A stretch of 64,000 bases of DNA, taken from Apodospora peruviana. Lineage: Eukaryota; Ascomycota; Sordariomycetes; Sordariales; Lasiosphaeriaceae. Under the pieces are notes generated by a model. The model was given only the letters and a program-made list of their open reading frames with translations, had not been told where the DNA came from and did not search any database. The DNA lies in the NCBI GenBank assembly GCA_033439685.1, contig JAUEDM010000002.1, forward strand, positions 4,278,001 to 4,342,000, written 5' to 3'. Positions 43,230 through 53,742 of this stretch are shown piece after piece. Every line of letters begins with the position of its first letter. Within the stretch, counting starts at the first letter, position 1. The position numbers and the translations under genes were made by a program.

Positions 43230-45437
43230 TCATGCAGATACTCGCTTCCGTGCCCACCATGCTCCGATCTCAAGACACTCGCCCCAACTCGTCCCATTCT
43301 CCCTAACCAAATCATTCATCATCTTGCCCACCCAACCATCCCACTCGTCCTGGCTCTTCCCGCTGACCTCCCTCAAAACATGCTCCAGGCTCTGGATCAT
43401 CTGCACCACCGTCAGCAGGGCCGTCCGGCGCAGTGCCGCCGCCCCAGGTTCGAGCGCCTTGCCGGGCGATATCCCTTCCTTCCCCGATTTGCGTCCCTTC
43501 GTTTCGATGTAGCTCTTCCCGTCCTTCGTGACCACCCCGCCCACGCCCTCTCGCTCCCAGCGTACTTCCGAGAGCGGCACGGCTAGGCGGCGATTTCCCA
43601 CCCCCGTGAGGATCTCGGCCTCCTGTACCAACCACGGACCCACCAGCGTGCATGGTACTGGAGATAGTGAGGCCTTTTCCAGCGCCTTGGACAGCCACGA
43701 GTTGTACTCCACCAGGAAGTTGTTGAGCGGTGCGCTGAGGGGCGTGTTGGCCGTCATCAGGTAGGCGCCTAGACTGGCGGCTTCTTTCTGTTCGTCCTCG
43801 CTGCTGCTGTTGTCATCATCGTCACTAACGTTACCGTCAGCAACAGCAGCAGCAGCGGCCGCGGCTGCTGCTGCTGCTGCTGCTGCTTGACTCACCGAAG
43901 ACGCCGCTGGCGGTTCCGGCACATGCGGCCTTAACATGCGCAGAGTGTGGTCACTTTCCCATATCTCGATGGTACCGCCCGGCATCAGAATTCGTAGATA
44001 CTCATCCATCATGGTCTGCTGCATATTCATTGTCACCGTAAGTGACATATCCTTGACCATGACCAGGTCAAACTCCTCGTCCTGAAATGGCCATGGGATC
44101 TTCCGCAGGTCGTGTTGAACGAACCGCCACTTCATATCCTTGTCGGATCTGCCGTCGGCCGTCCCTCCCGCGGACGATGATGATGCCCGGGTACCCGGGC
44201 CGGGTCCACCTCCTCCAATCGTGCCGGAACCACTCGCACCAGGGGCGATAGGTGCGATATCAATCCCGGTAAACGACATGTTGGTATGTTGACCTTGCCT
44301 CTCATAATACTTGTAGCACATTGTGCTCCAGAAGCCAGACCCGCAGCCAACCTCTAGGACGCGAGTAGGCGGTTTATTGGCGAATGCGGGAGAGCATAAC
44401 GGACCGCCGAACAGCTGCATAAGGAGTAGAGTCCTTAAACTTTGCCTGTGGAGCTCCTCAAGGTCAACTGGTAGGGGGTAGGCCAAGGTGGGATCGGCGA
44501 TGTAGGTTCGGCCATTACGGACGACGAAGGGCTTGAGCTGTTGGGCAGCTATTTCGGCGCTGGACGGTGGCTCGCTCGAGAGCATGGTCCGGGTGCTCAG
44601 CGTCGTGTTGCCCGAGATGCTGGATATGCTCTCGGCGCGCGAGGCGGCATTTCCACCAGCGGCTTTTGAGCTTGCACCGGGTTCGGAATGCATGGCGGCA
44701 TGTTGGGGCATGCGACGGTCTTGGAGCGGAGTGGAGAGGGCGGCGGCGGCGGCGGCAAAGTCGGCGGCGATGACAGAGGCTATGGGGGCGGTGGATGGGT
44801 TCGCCGACGCCGGGGTCCGGGCGGAGGAGGGTTCGGAGACACTGCCAGTAGTCAGGAATTTGAAGGCGGTGTCGTGGGTGTCGAGCCGAGGGGTTGCCGG
44901 CAGCTGCTTGTTCTGGAGGTATCTGGCTGACGACGCAGGCATTCGCTCCCGCTCCCGCTCCCGCTCCCGCAGATGGTCGCGCCTGGGAATGCGGTGTTCG
45001 GTAAGTGTTGATGCGGTAGCACCGCTCGCGAGGCTGGCTGACGAGTCCCGGTCCCGGTCCCGGTCAGGGTCAAAGACGGGCTGCTGCAGCCAGGGGAGCT
45101 TGGTGTGTGTGGCCGGCGACGATTGGATCTCGGTCCGCGAGCTGCTCGTGGTACTGGCGCTTGAGGTCCTGATGTGGCCGGTGACGCGCGATCGCTTCTT
45201 TGCTGCGGTGGTGGTGCCGGACGTCGAGTTGGATCGGGTTGGTCGATTGGAATTAGAATGGGAAGCTGGAGCTCCTGTTCTTTGTGGTTGGGATCCTGAT
45301 TGAGATGATGCAGATTGTGGATGCGCCGGCTCGACTTGGTAGGCGGATAAAGGGGCCCTGGCGGCTGCATATCCCGAGAGGAACTCCATTCTGGCGGATT
45401 CCTCAGGCTCGCCTCGCCCACTGCTTGACACTGACAC
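43230..45437 (-). CDS. Large SAM-dependent class I methyltransferase of unknown substrate
   Basis: Intronless gene for 735 residues; the start could also be the ATG 16 codons later (MEFLSGYAAARAPLS). The first 300 residues are Ser/Thr/Ala-rich and look disordered, including an alternating Arg-Glu run encoded by CGCTCC repeats near 44944-44970. The Rossmann methyltransferase domain begins around residue 310 with YPLPVDLEELHRQSLRTLLL. It has motif I RVLEVGCGSGFWS at about residue 355, the acidic strand FTGIDIAPIAP, then FVQHDLRKIPWPFQDEEFDLV and the post-motif LRILMPGGTIEIWESD. A 14-residue poly-Ala run and an Asp/Ser run interrupt it before a helical C-terminal domain ending WGECLEIGAWWARKR. 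All SAM-binding features are intact. The substrate could be protein, lipid or small molecule. I know no characterised orthologue. Confidence 0.88.
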   Translation of the reverse strand: MSVSSSGRGEPEESARMEFLSGYAAARAPLSAYQVEPAHPQSASSQSGSQPQRTGAPASHSNSNRPTRSNSTSGTTTAAKKRSRVTGHIRTSSASTTSSSRTEIQSSPATHTKLPWLQQPVFDPDRDRDRDSSASLASGATASTLTEHRIPRRDHLRERERERERMPASSARYLQNKQLPATPRLDTHDTAFKFLTTGSVSEPSSARTPASANPSTAPIASVIAADFAAAAAALSTPLQDRRMPQHAAMHSEPGASSKAAGGNAASRAESISSISGNTTLSTRTMLSSEPPSSAEIAAQQLKPFVVRNGRTYIADPTLAYPLPVDLEELHRQSLRTLLLMQLFGGPLCSPAFANKPPTRVLEVGCGSGFWSTMCYKYYERQGQHTNMSFTGIDIAPIAPGASGSGTIGGGGPGPGTRASSSSAGGTADGRSDKDMKWRFVQHDLRKIPWPFQDEEFDLVMVKDMSLTVTMNMQQTMMDEYLRILMPGGTIEIWESDHTLRMLRPHVPEPPAASSVSQAAAAAAAAAAAAAAVADGNVSDDDDNSSSEDEQKEAASLGAYLMTANTPLSAPLNNFLVEYNSWLSKALEKASLSPVPCTLVGPWLVQEAEILTGVGNRRLAVPLSEVRWEREGVGGVVTKDGKSYIETKGRKSGKEGISPGKALEPGAAALRRTALLTVVQMIQSLEHVLREVSGKSQDEWDGWVGKMMNDLVRENGTSWGECLEIGAWWARKRVSA
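43848..43887. repeat. GCA/GCC repeat encoding poly-Ala
   Basis: On the minus strand the repeat encodes about 14 consecutive alanines inside the methyltransferase, next to an Asp/Ser/Glu-rich run. Confidence 0.8.
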
Positions 45438-46301
45438 TCACACCGACACTGGCACCTCACACAACTTCCTTTGACTTCTCAATGGATCCAATGGATCCGT
45501 CCGTCGGGGCACTCTGCCACTCTGGGCTGTCCAGTCCCCGGTTGCCCTGGCTGAGCTGCCACTCGTCTGCCACTCAGGGGCTCGCAGATGCCGGGATTGG
45601 GGGTTCACTTTTGGAACTCGGGTCCAGGGTCGAAGAGCCCCGCCGGGAAAGGCGCAACTTAAGTCCCCAGTCGCTCCCGCCTGTGACGCTGTGACACCCC
45701 AGGCCAGTTTTCTGGCAGCTGGCCGGCTGCTGCAGTCCGTCAGCGCTGCAACGAGGCACTCCCGGGGCTCTTCAGGCGGTTCCCCCGGCTTGTTTTGCTT
45801 TGGTGGTGAACAAACTCAGGCTCATTCAATCCTTCCTCCTCTTCAGAAGAGAGAGGCATTCGCTTCCAGTCGTTTGGTTTGAGGCGGGGTTAGGCCAGGC
45901 GATCGGCAAACAATCCAAGTCGAACCTGAGGTGCCCTGGTTTTCTAGTGTAGAAGCATTCGAGATTTTCGGCTGTTTCGTTATCCCTTATATCCTGGCTG
46001 GCAAAGAAACGCGCCACAGATGCGGGCTTGGATGTTTCTTGGTCGCGATGCACTGACAATGCTCGCCTCGGCAGCAAAAGTGGCGGAGCCCAGTCGCTTT
46101 TCTTGTCAACTTATTTCCAGGAGGTCAGACTGCCGACTGTCACCACTCGGTTAGTTGATGGGTGTTTTGTACAGCTGCCACGGGGTTGTCGCGTGCTCGT
46201 GGGGGGCATGGCGCGTGGTCTGCTGTTCAAGAGTCCAAGGTTGGGTTCTGTTGCTTGTCGGTTTGAGTTTAAAGGGAAGACGAGTGAATGTAAGGCGAAA
46301 A

Positions 46302-46335
<34 letters not shown>

Positions 46336-49300
46336 CAGAGAAATGAAAGAAGTGCAGGTTGCTGATGAGGACCGGTCGAAACCAGAAACCAGCCTAGCAA
46401 CGCGTCACGATGAGAGACAGACGGACGGGTGGACGGTGTTCCTGGTTGGGGGGGGAGGCATTGACCGGCCGGATGGTCGGCGGGCCTCTATGGGATATAA
46501 TAAACTGGAAGATAATTTTTCTTGTGGTTCCAGATCCGCCCGATCACAGTCTCTACTTGGCTTGCATCGAGCTTCCTGTCCTTGTCCTGCCTCCGAGTAC
46601 CTCGGAGCGGCTGAGACCTCCCTCACAGGCTCACCGTGCTCCCCTTTAAGATGCAAACTGGTGTGGGTGGGAAGTATTGGTGGAGCACAGCCCGTACTGT
46701 GTTAGTGTTGACAAAGACAGTTTTGGAAAAGCTGGCCTTGCTGGTGAACTTCCCCGCAATGCTTTCCGCCTTTTAGACTGGACAACCAATGACCCAAATC
46801 CGGACTCATGGAGTCTTCGGCGAGACATGCTCCTGGTTCACTACGATGTAACTGCTGGTCTCTGCCAGCTCATTGGGCTGCCTGACCTCGACATGGAGGG
46901 CCGGCAGGCGACGCGGTAGTATGTTCCTGATGTGGGAGAGAGGCGGAAGATGAGAAGATGGCCCTTTTTGTCTCTTCCATCGTCGCTCACCATGTCAATG
47001 TCTGGTAAGTTGGCACCTTGGTGCGCCACCACACCACGCGTTGACAGACCAGTTGACAAGCAGAACGATGTCTGTGTGCCACCTACCTACTTGAGCCAGC
47101 TCACTGCTCACCACCCTAACCAAATCATGTCCAGACCGGGTCTGCAGCTACGCTATCACCTAAGATTGGGGCTGGTGGTTGTGCTCGAGCGCTCGCATTA
47201 AAGATGGAGCGACAGAAGAGGGGAAGAGTTGTAGTGACTCCGGTGTGGGTTCCGAGTCCGAGTCCCCCAGTCCAGTCCGCTCTTGACATCGTCGACCACT
47301 AACAATTGGCAACGAAACTCGCAAACATGGCCTGAGGCTACGACATCGGTAAGCTGGACGGTTATGGCCCTAAGCTGCTGAGCTCGGCCGGCTCTTGCCT
47401 TGTTCTTTGGTTTCCCGTCAGTTGGCCGGTGGCCCAGCTTAAGAGTCTTTGACCGTTGGGCGTCTCATGTGGAGACCACTGTGAAGTCAACAAGGTCATC
47501 TAGCATCTACACTGTGATGGATGGGCTCCTACTTTGCAGCTTCATGCGGGAACAGACGATAATATTGGCACGAAAGGGCTTCAGTTGTCTTCTGATAAGA
47601 CTCGTCAAAGCAGGAACACGGTACGTATTCCATCCGCATGCCCCCCACCTTCGTCAGTAGCAGTGCCAATGGGATACGTTTCAGCCTTAAAGTGCAACAA
47701 AATAAGACTACGTTGAAGCGCCCTTAGTAAGCCGTATTCCGTACTATGATGGAGAGCTGCTGTGGTTGGTGTGACGAGCAAACAGTCTATGATAATCCAA
47801 GACAGGTGGCACAAGTGATATGCCATGAGATCGAGAACGGAATACCGGCACGTTTAGGTCTCGCCTCTTCGAATACAAATGCGTACCTTGATCCCCAGTT
47901 CAGTTCTTGCGCTGCACTCTCCGGCCACTGTCACGATGCCAACTACTATGCGCGAGCACCTATACTCATGGCAACTGGATGTTTCAGACGATACGAGAGC
48001 GAATCGTCAAATAATACGGGTTAAAAGTTGGCAGTTGGGAAGGGCACTTCGGTTTCACAAAATTTTCTGTGGTGAAACGCACTAGATTGCGGCCGGCGGG
48101 CACTTGTAAAGACCACCGAGGATGCCTCCCGTCGTTCATGATTCTCAGCCTCTGAATCTTGAACTCTCAGGTGATTTCCATCCTCGCATAACCTTCTTTG
48201 GTCCGATTACCAGGTAGTTTCTCAAGGGGATCACCAGCTCCTATCAATTCTCTTGGTGCACTTTATATCTTGAGATGTCTTATAAGCCGGTTTGAAAGCA
48301 AACTAGAACGTCCTATTTTAGTGTCTACGATACTCACAGACGCGGGCGGCTAGGACCGTAGGGAAGGAGCTGGAGGGCCACAGCTTTCCTGTTTCAGGTG
48401 CCGCGAGGCTACGAGTACCTACACTAGAGGGCGGCGCGAGGGGGTGACAAGGAACACGGCGCACGGCCATCATAGTCTAGTCACGTGGTTGTTTTAGGTA
48501 AGCAGCCAACCGCGTTGCCCGTTGCTTGCTATCTCTGCGTTCGGGATCGCAGCAGGCCACAACCGCCCGCGACGAGTCCCAGATGCTTTGGACACATTGA
48601 ACAACGGCGTCCCACGCAGACCATATCCTTCACTCGAATATACATTGACGAAGCCGCCACAGTATTGCCAGCGACACGTTTGCTGCACATTCTTTACGTA
48701 GGTACGGATATGTCCGCCACCCTTTCTACCCGCACGCCATCGACCATGACAAAATCGCCCGCCTCCAGCCCCCCTCCCCTCCAGTCAACCCCTAGCGCTG
48801 TGTCCTCCTCCCGACTACTGGATACATTCACCTCAATTCTTTGTCGTCCCACGTCCCCTTCACCAGTCACACCTCCACATGTATCCGCACTCGCAGCTGC
48901 CAGCTCCAGCAGAGCAACGCCACGCGTTGGGGAAAGACTCTGACTAACCCGTCTTGCTCTCCCTTTAGGCTTGTAACTCTCACCAAAAGATATTAAACCC
49001 GACTTCACCATCGAGCATTTCTTCTTCCGGCACACGCATCAATCTTATCAGTCTCCAGTCGCTCACCTTGCCCGTCTGCGGCCTTGCTTGACTTGCACGA
49101 AAAAAAAAAAAAAACCGCCCACATCGAGTCCCCAACTTCGCGACAACCACTTCACGCTCCGTCCTCGCTGCTGGATGGCAACTTGATCGCGCGAGGCCGA
49201 CCACATCGCGGCAGACGCTCAGCATATTGCATCCATGCCCGACCAAGACCCTGCTGAGCCTCATGCGAACCCTGCTGCTCCGAGATACTCGTCTGCTTTT

Positions 49301-49385
49301 CCCTCCCGCCGCTCGCGCTCCTTCATCCGTGACCCGCGCGCCCGACCCACGACCCCCCCCAGGCACGCCCTACCATCGGCTATAG
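45438..49385. other. Divergent spacer between methyltransferase and CCR4 genes
   Basis: Nearly 4 kb with no supported gene. The right part probably holds a long CCR4 leader. A plus-strand frame at 48485-48943 is Ser/Pro/Thr-rich and could be an upstream open frame or exon, but has no recognisable content. A 30-base A run lies at 46305-46334, a 15-base A run at 49100-49114, and CCGTATTCCGTAC at 47732-47744. Confidence 0.5.
46305..46334. repeat. Thirty-base poly(A) tract
   Basis: An uninterrupted run of 30 A follows AAAATGT. No gene or target-site duplication was recognised around it. It may be a simple microsatellite or a processed-transcript tail. Confidence 0.85.
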
Positions 49386-51754
49386 ATGGCAGATGGTCAC
49401 CGGTCCATGCTGCAGCCTTTTTCGAACCCGCTAGCGTCGCAATACAGCTCTAGCAGTTCCATTGCCAACGGACTCCTTCTTAACTCCCTGCTCAACCAGC
49501 TTGTCATCGACCCGTCGGCCTCGTCTAAACCTCCCACCCAGGTGTCGTCGAGCCATAACATCCGAGGCATGTACGGACAGAACCACCAGCAGGGACACAA
49601 TTCCCGTCTCAATGGCGCACCGGCCCGGCAACAGGGTATGCCCATGCTCTACAACTTTCAGCAGCAGACCGCCCATCAGCACCAAGCGCACGCGCAGCAC
49701 CACCAGGCTATCCAGCCAGATCACTCCGGCCATGGCACTGCCGGCAACATGATGGGTCATTCTGCATATTCTAGTGGTGTCTTGTCGAATGCGAGTCCAT
49801 TCTCTGGTGCCAACATGCAAAATGGCCACGGCGGGACTACTCGAGGCGGTCAGGCTCAGCAAATCAACGAGCATTGGGCAGAGCAGTTGCGCCTGCACAA
49901 GGAATCAGACCACGCGCACACGGCCATGACAGACCAGCATCAGCCGCACTACTATGCGCGTCTCAAGGCGGGAGAAAATAGAGGCATCGGTGGCACCTCA
50001 ATGACCCCAGGGGGGTCTGGTCCCGCGGCTGATGGGGAGGATGATCGGAGAAGGCCTTGGAACATGGACAAGTCAAACCAGAGACAAGATTGGCACAATA
50101 TGGACTTGAGCGGTCAAGGGTTGCGGATTCTTGCTCCTGCCCTGTTCAGCTATGAGTTTCTCCAGGAACTCTACATCGCATCGAACCAATTGACCAGTCT
50201 TCCTGCCGACATTGGCAGGCTGCGAAACCTCAGGCTCCTCGAAGCATCCAACAACCAGATTTCTGAGCTGCCTCCCGAGATTGGCATGTGCACAAACTTG
50301 AAGACGCTGCTTCTGTTCGACAACCAGATACACACCCTCCCCCACGAATTGGGCTTTCTGTACATGTTGGAAATGCTTGGCATTGAAGGAAACCCGTTAA
50401 ACCATGCCATGAAACAGGAGATCATGGAACGTGGGACAAAGAGCTTGGTTAACATGCTGCTCGAACAAGCACCAAGTGAGCATCTTGTCACTTCCTCGGC
50501 GAGTCTGGGTGAATTACTAATTTCTTTTCTTCTCCAGTTTCTCTGCCTCCTGCTGCTCGTAAACCGATCATTGTCCAGGAAGATGTGTCGCCAAATCTCG
50601 AGAGGGTCAAAGTCTTTACCTGGAATATCCTCTGCGACAAGTACGCCACGTCAACACTGTATGGCTACACTCCGCCCGGCGCGCTTTCATGGGACTACCG
50701 GAAGGATCGAATTTTACAAGAGATTCGAGATAGGGACGCGGATATACTTTGTCTACAGGAAATCGCCACCGATGTTTTCCGCGACTTTTTCAGTCCGGAG
50801 CTCGCCCACAACGACTACAAGGGCATCCACTGGCCGAGACCCAAGGCAAAGACCATGTCAGAGAAAGATGCTATGGGTGTTGACGGATGCGCTGTCTTCT
50901 ACAAGGGTAGCAAGTGGATTCTGATCGACAAGGTTCTCATTGACTATGCCAACATTGCCATCAATCGCCCTGATATGAAGAATCAACACGACATTTTTAA
51001 TCGGGTGATGCCTAAGGACAACATCGGTATCATCTGCTTCTTCGAGAGCAGACAGACAGGCGCGCGAATTATTGTGGCAAATACGCATTTGGCATGGGAA
51101 CCAACCTTGGCAGATGTTAAATTGGTTCAAACCGCTATCCTCATGGAGAACGTGGCCAGGCTAGCGGAGAGGTATACGCGATGGCCCCCGCTCAAGGACA
51201 AGAAGATGATCCAGATCTCGTCTGGTAGCGACGATGGCAACGAACCGAAACCCGTAGTCCCAGAACCAGGGCCCTCACAAGACTATCGCAACAACACCGA
51301 TATTCCTCTGCTGGTTTGCGGCGACTACAATTCCACTTACGACAGCAGCGTCTACGAACTCCTCTCTCATGGGCGGGTTTCACCGAACCACAATGACTTT
51401 GGCAATCACCAATACGGCACCTTCACGCGTGACGGGATAGAGCACCCGTTTAGTATGAGGTCGGCGTACGTTCACCTCAACGGAACTCCAGACGAGTTAC
51501 CGTTTACGAATTACGTACCTGGGTTCGCCGAAGTGATCGACTACATCTGGTATTCGTCCAACACGCTCGAAGTGGTGGAATTGCTTGGCCCTCCCGATCG
51601 GCAGCATCTCAAGCGTGTCCCGGGCTTTCCCAACTACCACTTCCCGGCAGACCACATCCAGCTGGCGGCCGAGTTCGTGATTAAGCCGCGAAAGGACAAG
51701 AAGATGGTGACGGAGCCGGATTTTGGATCAAGTAGTAAGGACCGGAGGGGGTGA
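49386..51754 (+). CDS. ccr4: CCR4, catalytic deadenylase of the CCR4-NOT complex
   Basis: Two exons (49386-50475 and 50538-51754; 62-base intron GTGAGC...CCAG with a CTAAT branch) encode 768 residues. The N-terminal 230 residues are Gln/His/Ser/Asn-rich. Leucine-rich repeats at about residues 238-345 (LQELYIASNQLTSLP, LRLLEASNNQISELP, LKTLLLFDNQIHTLP) bind the NOT complex via CAF1. The exonuclease-endonuclease-phosphatase domain from about residue 385 keeps its hallmarks: VFTWNILCDKYAT, LCLQEI (metal-binding Glu), NTHLAW, CGDYNSTYDSSVYELL (Asp) and PADHIQLAAEF (Asp-His). The enzyme shortens mRNA poly(A) tails in the cytoplasm and acts in transcription. The length is normal for Pezizomycotina. 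The intron is positioned exactly between the two domains. Only the exact start is open, since upstream non-coding exons are possible. Confidence 0.96.
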
Positions 51755-53206
51755 CGAGGGTAGCATATACTTTTCAATGTCTCTTGCTATCCAGCGATTC
51801 ATCTCCTACTATAGGGCCTGGTTGGTTGGTCGGGTTCTTTTTGTTTGTCTGAAATTTTTCTTTAACTTTTTAGTTCGTTTTGATTGGTAGGCGGCAACGA
51901 AAGGTGTTTCTGGATTTGGATGTGCTCTCAACTAGTCCCTCTCTTTTTCTCTCTCTCTCTCTCTTGCCACTCACTTGCTCTCTCATCCCAACCAAGTGTG
52001 CGTGTACATGTTGTGCCTCTCTATTTAGCGTTGAAGCTCTGCGTAATTGAATTGATTGCGCTTGCGACTTATACGCGAACCCCTGGTTCTTCTTATAACT
52101 GTCACCACCTGTGTCTGGATTGGAGTAAGCTTGACATAGGAGTGCGTTCGCTTGCCCGGTGGTTGGTTACTTTATATGTATTGTCACTTTCTCTTTTGGA
52201 GGTGAAATAAATAAAACCTGGACGGATGTCTGGTTTGGAGATTTCGGGACTCAGGGTTAAGGGGAGTATATGAATGGATGGATAGGATATAACTGGTCTT
52301 TGTCGACCTTGGTATATTGGTATTTTCTTGGTTTACTTTTTATTTTGCTACCATGCTACTGCCTTACCGCCTTACTGTCCGGGCTTGGTTGGGAGGGACG
52401 ATTGTGGGAAAGAAAAGGAGAGGGGACTACATTATCTATCTACCTCGGTATAGGTAGGGGAGGAAGTAGGCGCAAGTTTGATTGGTCAGGAACGCTGGAG
52501 AAACCTTGGGAGGAAAGCTAGGTTACCTAACTGTGGTTTGTTGATTTTGGCTGGCCGGACTATATGTACGAATATGAGAAGAACTTGGAATATACTTATT
52601 CTAACGGATACAGTACTTTGAGCGTGTTTTGCTTCTATGCCCTCCGTTGAGCCACAATATCATGTTCACCCTTGACGGAGAGAATGGAGGTATAAGACAC
52701 CTACCTACACAATCCTAGTTAACGGTAGAAAAGTCTGATGTAAATAAAGAAAACTAATGATTGCCCAAGTTCATAACTCATGCAGATGTACAGCGCCGTC
52801 CAAGTCATCCCCAAAAAATGAAGGCCGTGACCGCCATGGCCCCGTAGGTGCGGCGATTTCTCCCAGAACGTCCATGTCGACGACAGGCACATACAGCTGC
52901 CCAATAGCCCCAATGCCAAGCATGATTGTATCCAAGAGACCACCACCACTACGATTACTGCTCGTTTCCCTTGATTTTCTCCTCTTTCTGTGCATCTGCA
53001 AGCATTGCCGAATATCCCTTCCACACCTGCTACCGGCTTGGTCACCCTCCTCCTCCTCTTCTTCTTCTTCCTCCCCCTCCTCCTCCTCTATTACTGCATA
53101 CCGATGATAATGGTGACGTCTAGTGGCACTAGCACCAGCACCTCTTATTCCTAGCCGAACAGCTCCTACTTCCGATCTTTGACCCAACAGCATGGTAATA
53201 ACCTCG
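51755..53206. other. Convergent 3' spacer with simple repeats
   Basis: It lies between CCR4 (+) and the small orphan gene (-). It contains eight CT dinucleotides at 51949-51964, a polyadenylation-like AATAAATAAAA at 52206-52216 and a CCT/CTT-rich tract at 53045-53089. The latter lengthens a minus-strand frame (52771-53298) with poly-Glu; it overlaps the orphan gene end and is not called. Confidence 0.5.
52206..52216 (+). terminator. Possible CCR4 polyadenylation signal
   Basis: AATAAATAAAA lies about 450 bases downstream of the CCR4 stop, in a T-rich region. Fungal signals are degenerate, so this is tentative. Confidence 0.3.
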
Positions 53207-53742
53207 TTAGGCCGCGGCCATCGCAGTCGCCATCTTTTTGCGGTAGATCTTGGCAATGGTGTCCGGGTTGGGCCCAAACGAGCCGGCGGCCAGGACATCG
53301 CGCTTCTGTACTTTCACAAAGTAGACGCCCGGGCCGGCCCTGGCCCGGACGGCGGCCGTGATGTTTTCGAACTCGTCGTCGTTGAAACCGCCGCCGAAGA
53401 AGATGGCCTTGGGCACCTTGCGCTGGGCCGCCGCGGTCGACGCGTTGGCGCCGAGCCCCGAGGAGGGCGACGTCTCGAGCTCGCCGGCGCAGATGGCGGG
53501 GAGCTCTTTCAGTGCGGCGGCGAAGTCGAGGCAGCAGTGGACGACTTGACGTCGTGAAGGTACTTTTGTTAGCAGCGTTACTTGATCTGTTGAAGTTGGT
53601 TGCCAAGCATGGTAGAGATGGTGACTTGAGAGACATATAAGAACCCACCTTCGTAGTCAGGTAAGAGCTTCTCGCGGACCGCCTCGGCAATCTTGGGATC
53701 ACGGCCGTAGGTGGCAACTGGAAAGGTAGTGATATTGTCCAT
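53207..53742 (-). CDS. Small orphan protein with conserved-looking C-terminus
   Basis: Two exons (53649-53742 and 53207-53562; 86-base intron GTGGGT...AAAAG with a CTAAC branch) encode 149 residues. Exon 1 reads MDNITTFPVATYGRDPKIAE and VREKLLPDYE. Exon 2 continues VVHCCLDFAAALKELPAICAG, KAIFFGGGFNDDEF, AGPGVYFVKVQKRDVLAAGS and FGPNPDTIAKIYRKKM. The regular alternation of hydrophobic strands and helices suggests a small alpha/beta, Rossmann-like fold; a glycine-rich F-F-G-G-G-F turn could contact a ligand. There is no signal peptide or membrane span. I recall similar proteins in many ascomycetes without an assigned function, and infer none. A TATA-like box lies about 290 bases upstream. The -GG-TACC acceptor was chosen because it alone keeps the frame. 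Confidence 0.83.

Noticed and set aside
44533..45303. Plus-strand 256-codon frame
   Set aside because: It is the antisense shadow of the Ser/Arg-rich N-terminus of the methyltransferase.
48485..48943. Plus-strand Ser/Pro/Thr-rich frame upstream of CCR4
   Set aside because: It may be an upstream open frame, but it has no domain and no clear splice link to CCR4, so it was kept only as a remark on the spacer.
52771..53298. Minus-strand 175-codon frame with a poly-Glu run
   Set aside because: It overlaps the end of the small orphan gene in another frame and is kept open mainly by the CCT/CTT simple repeat; no independent promoter space exists.
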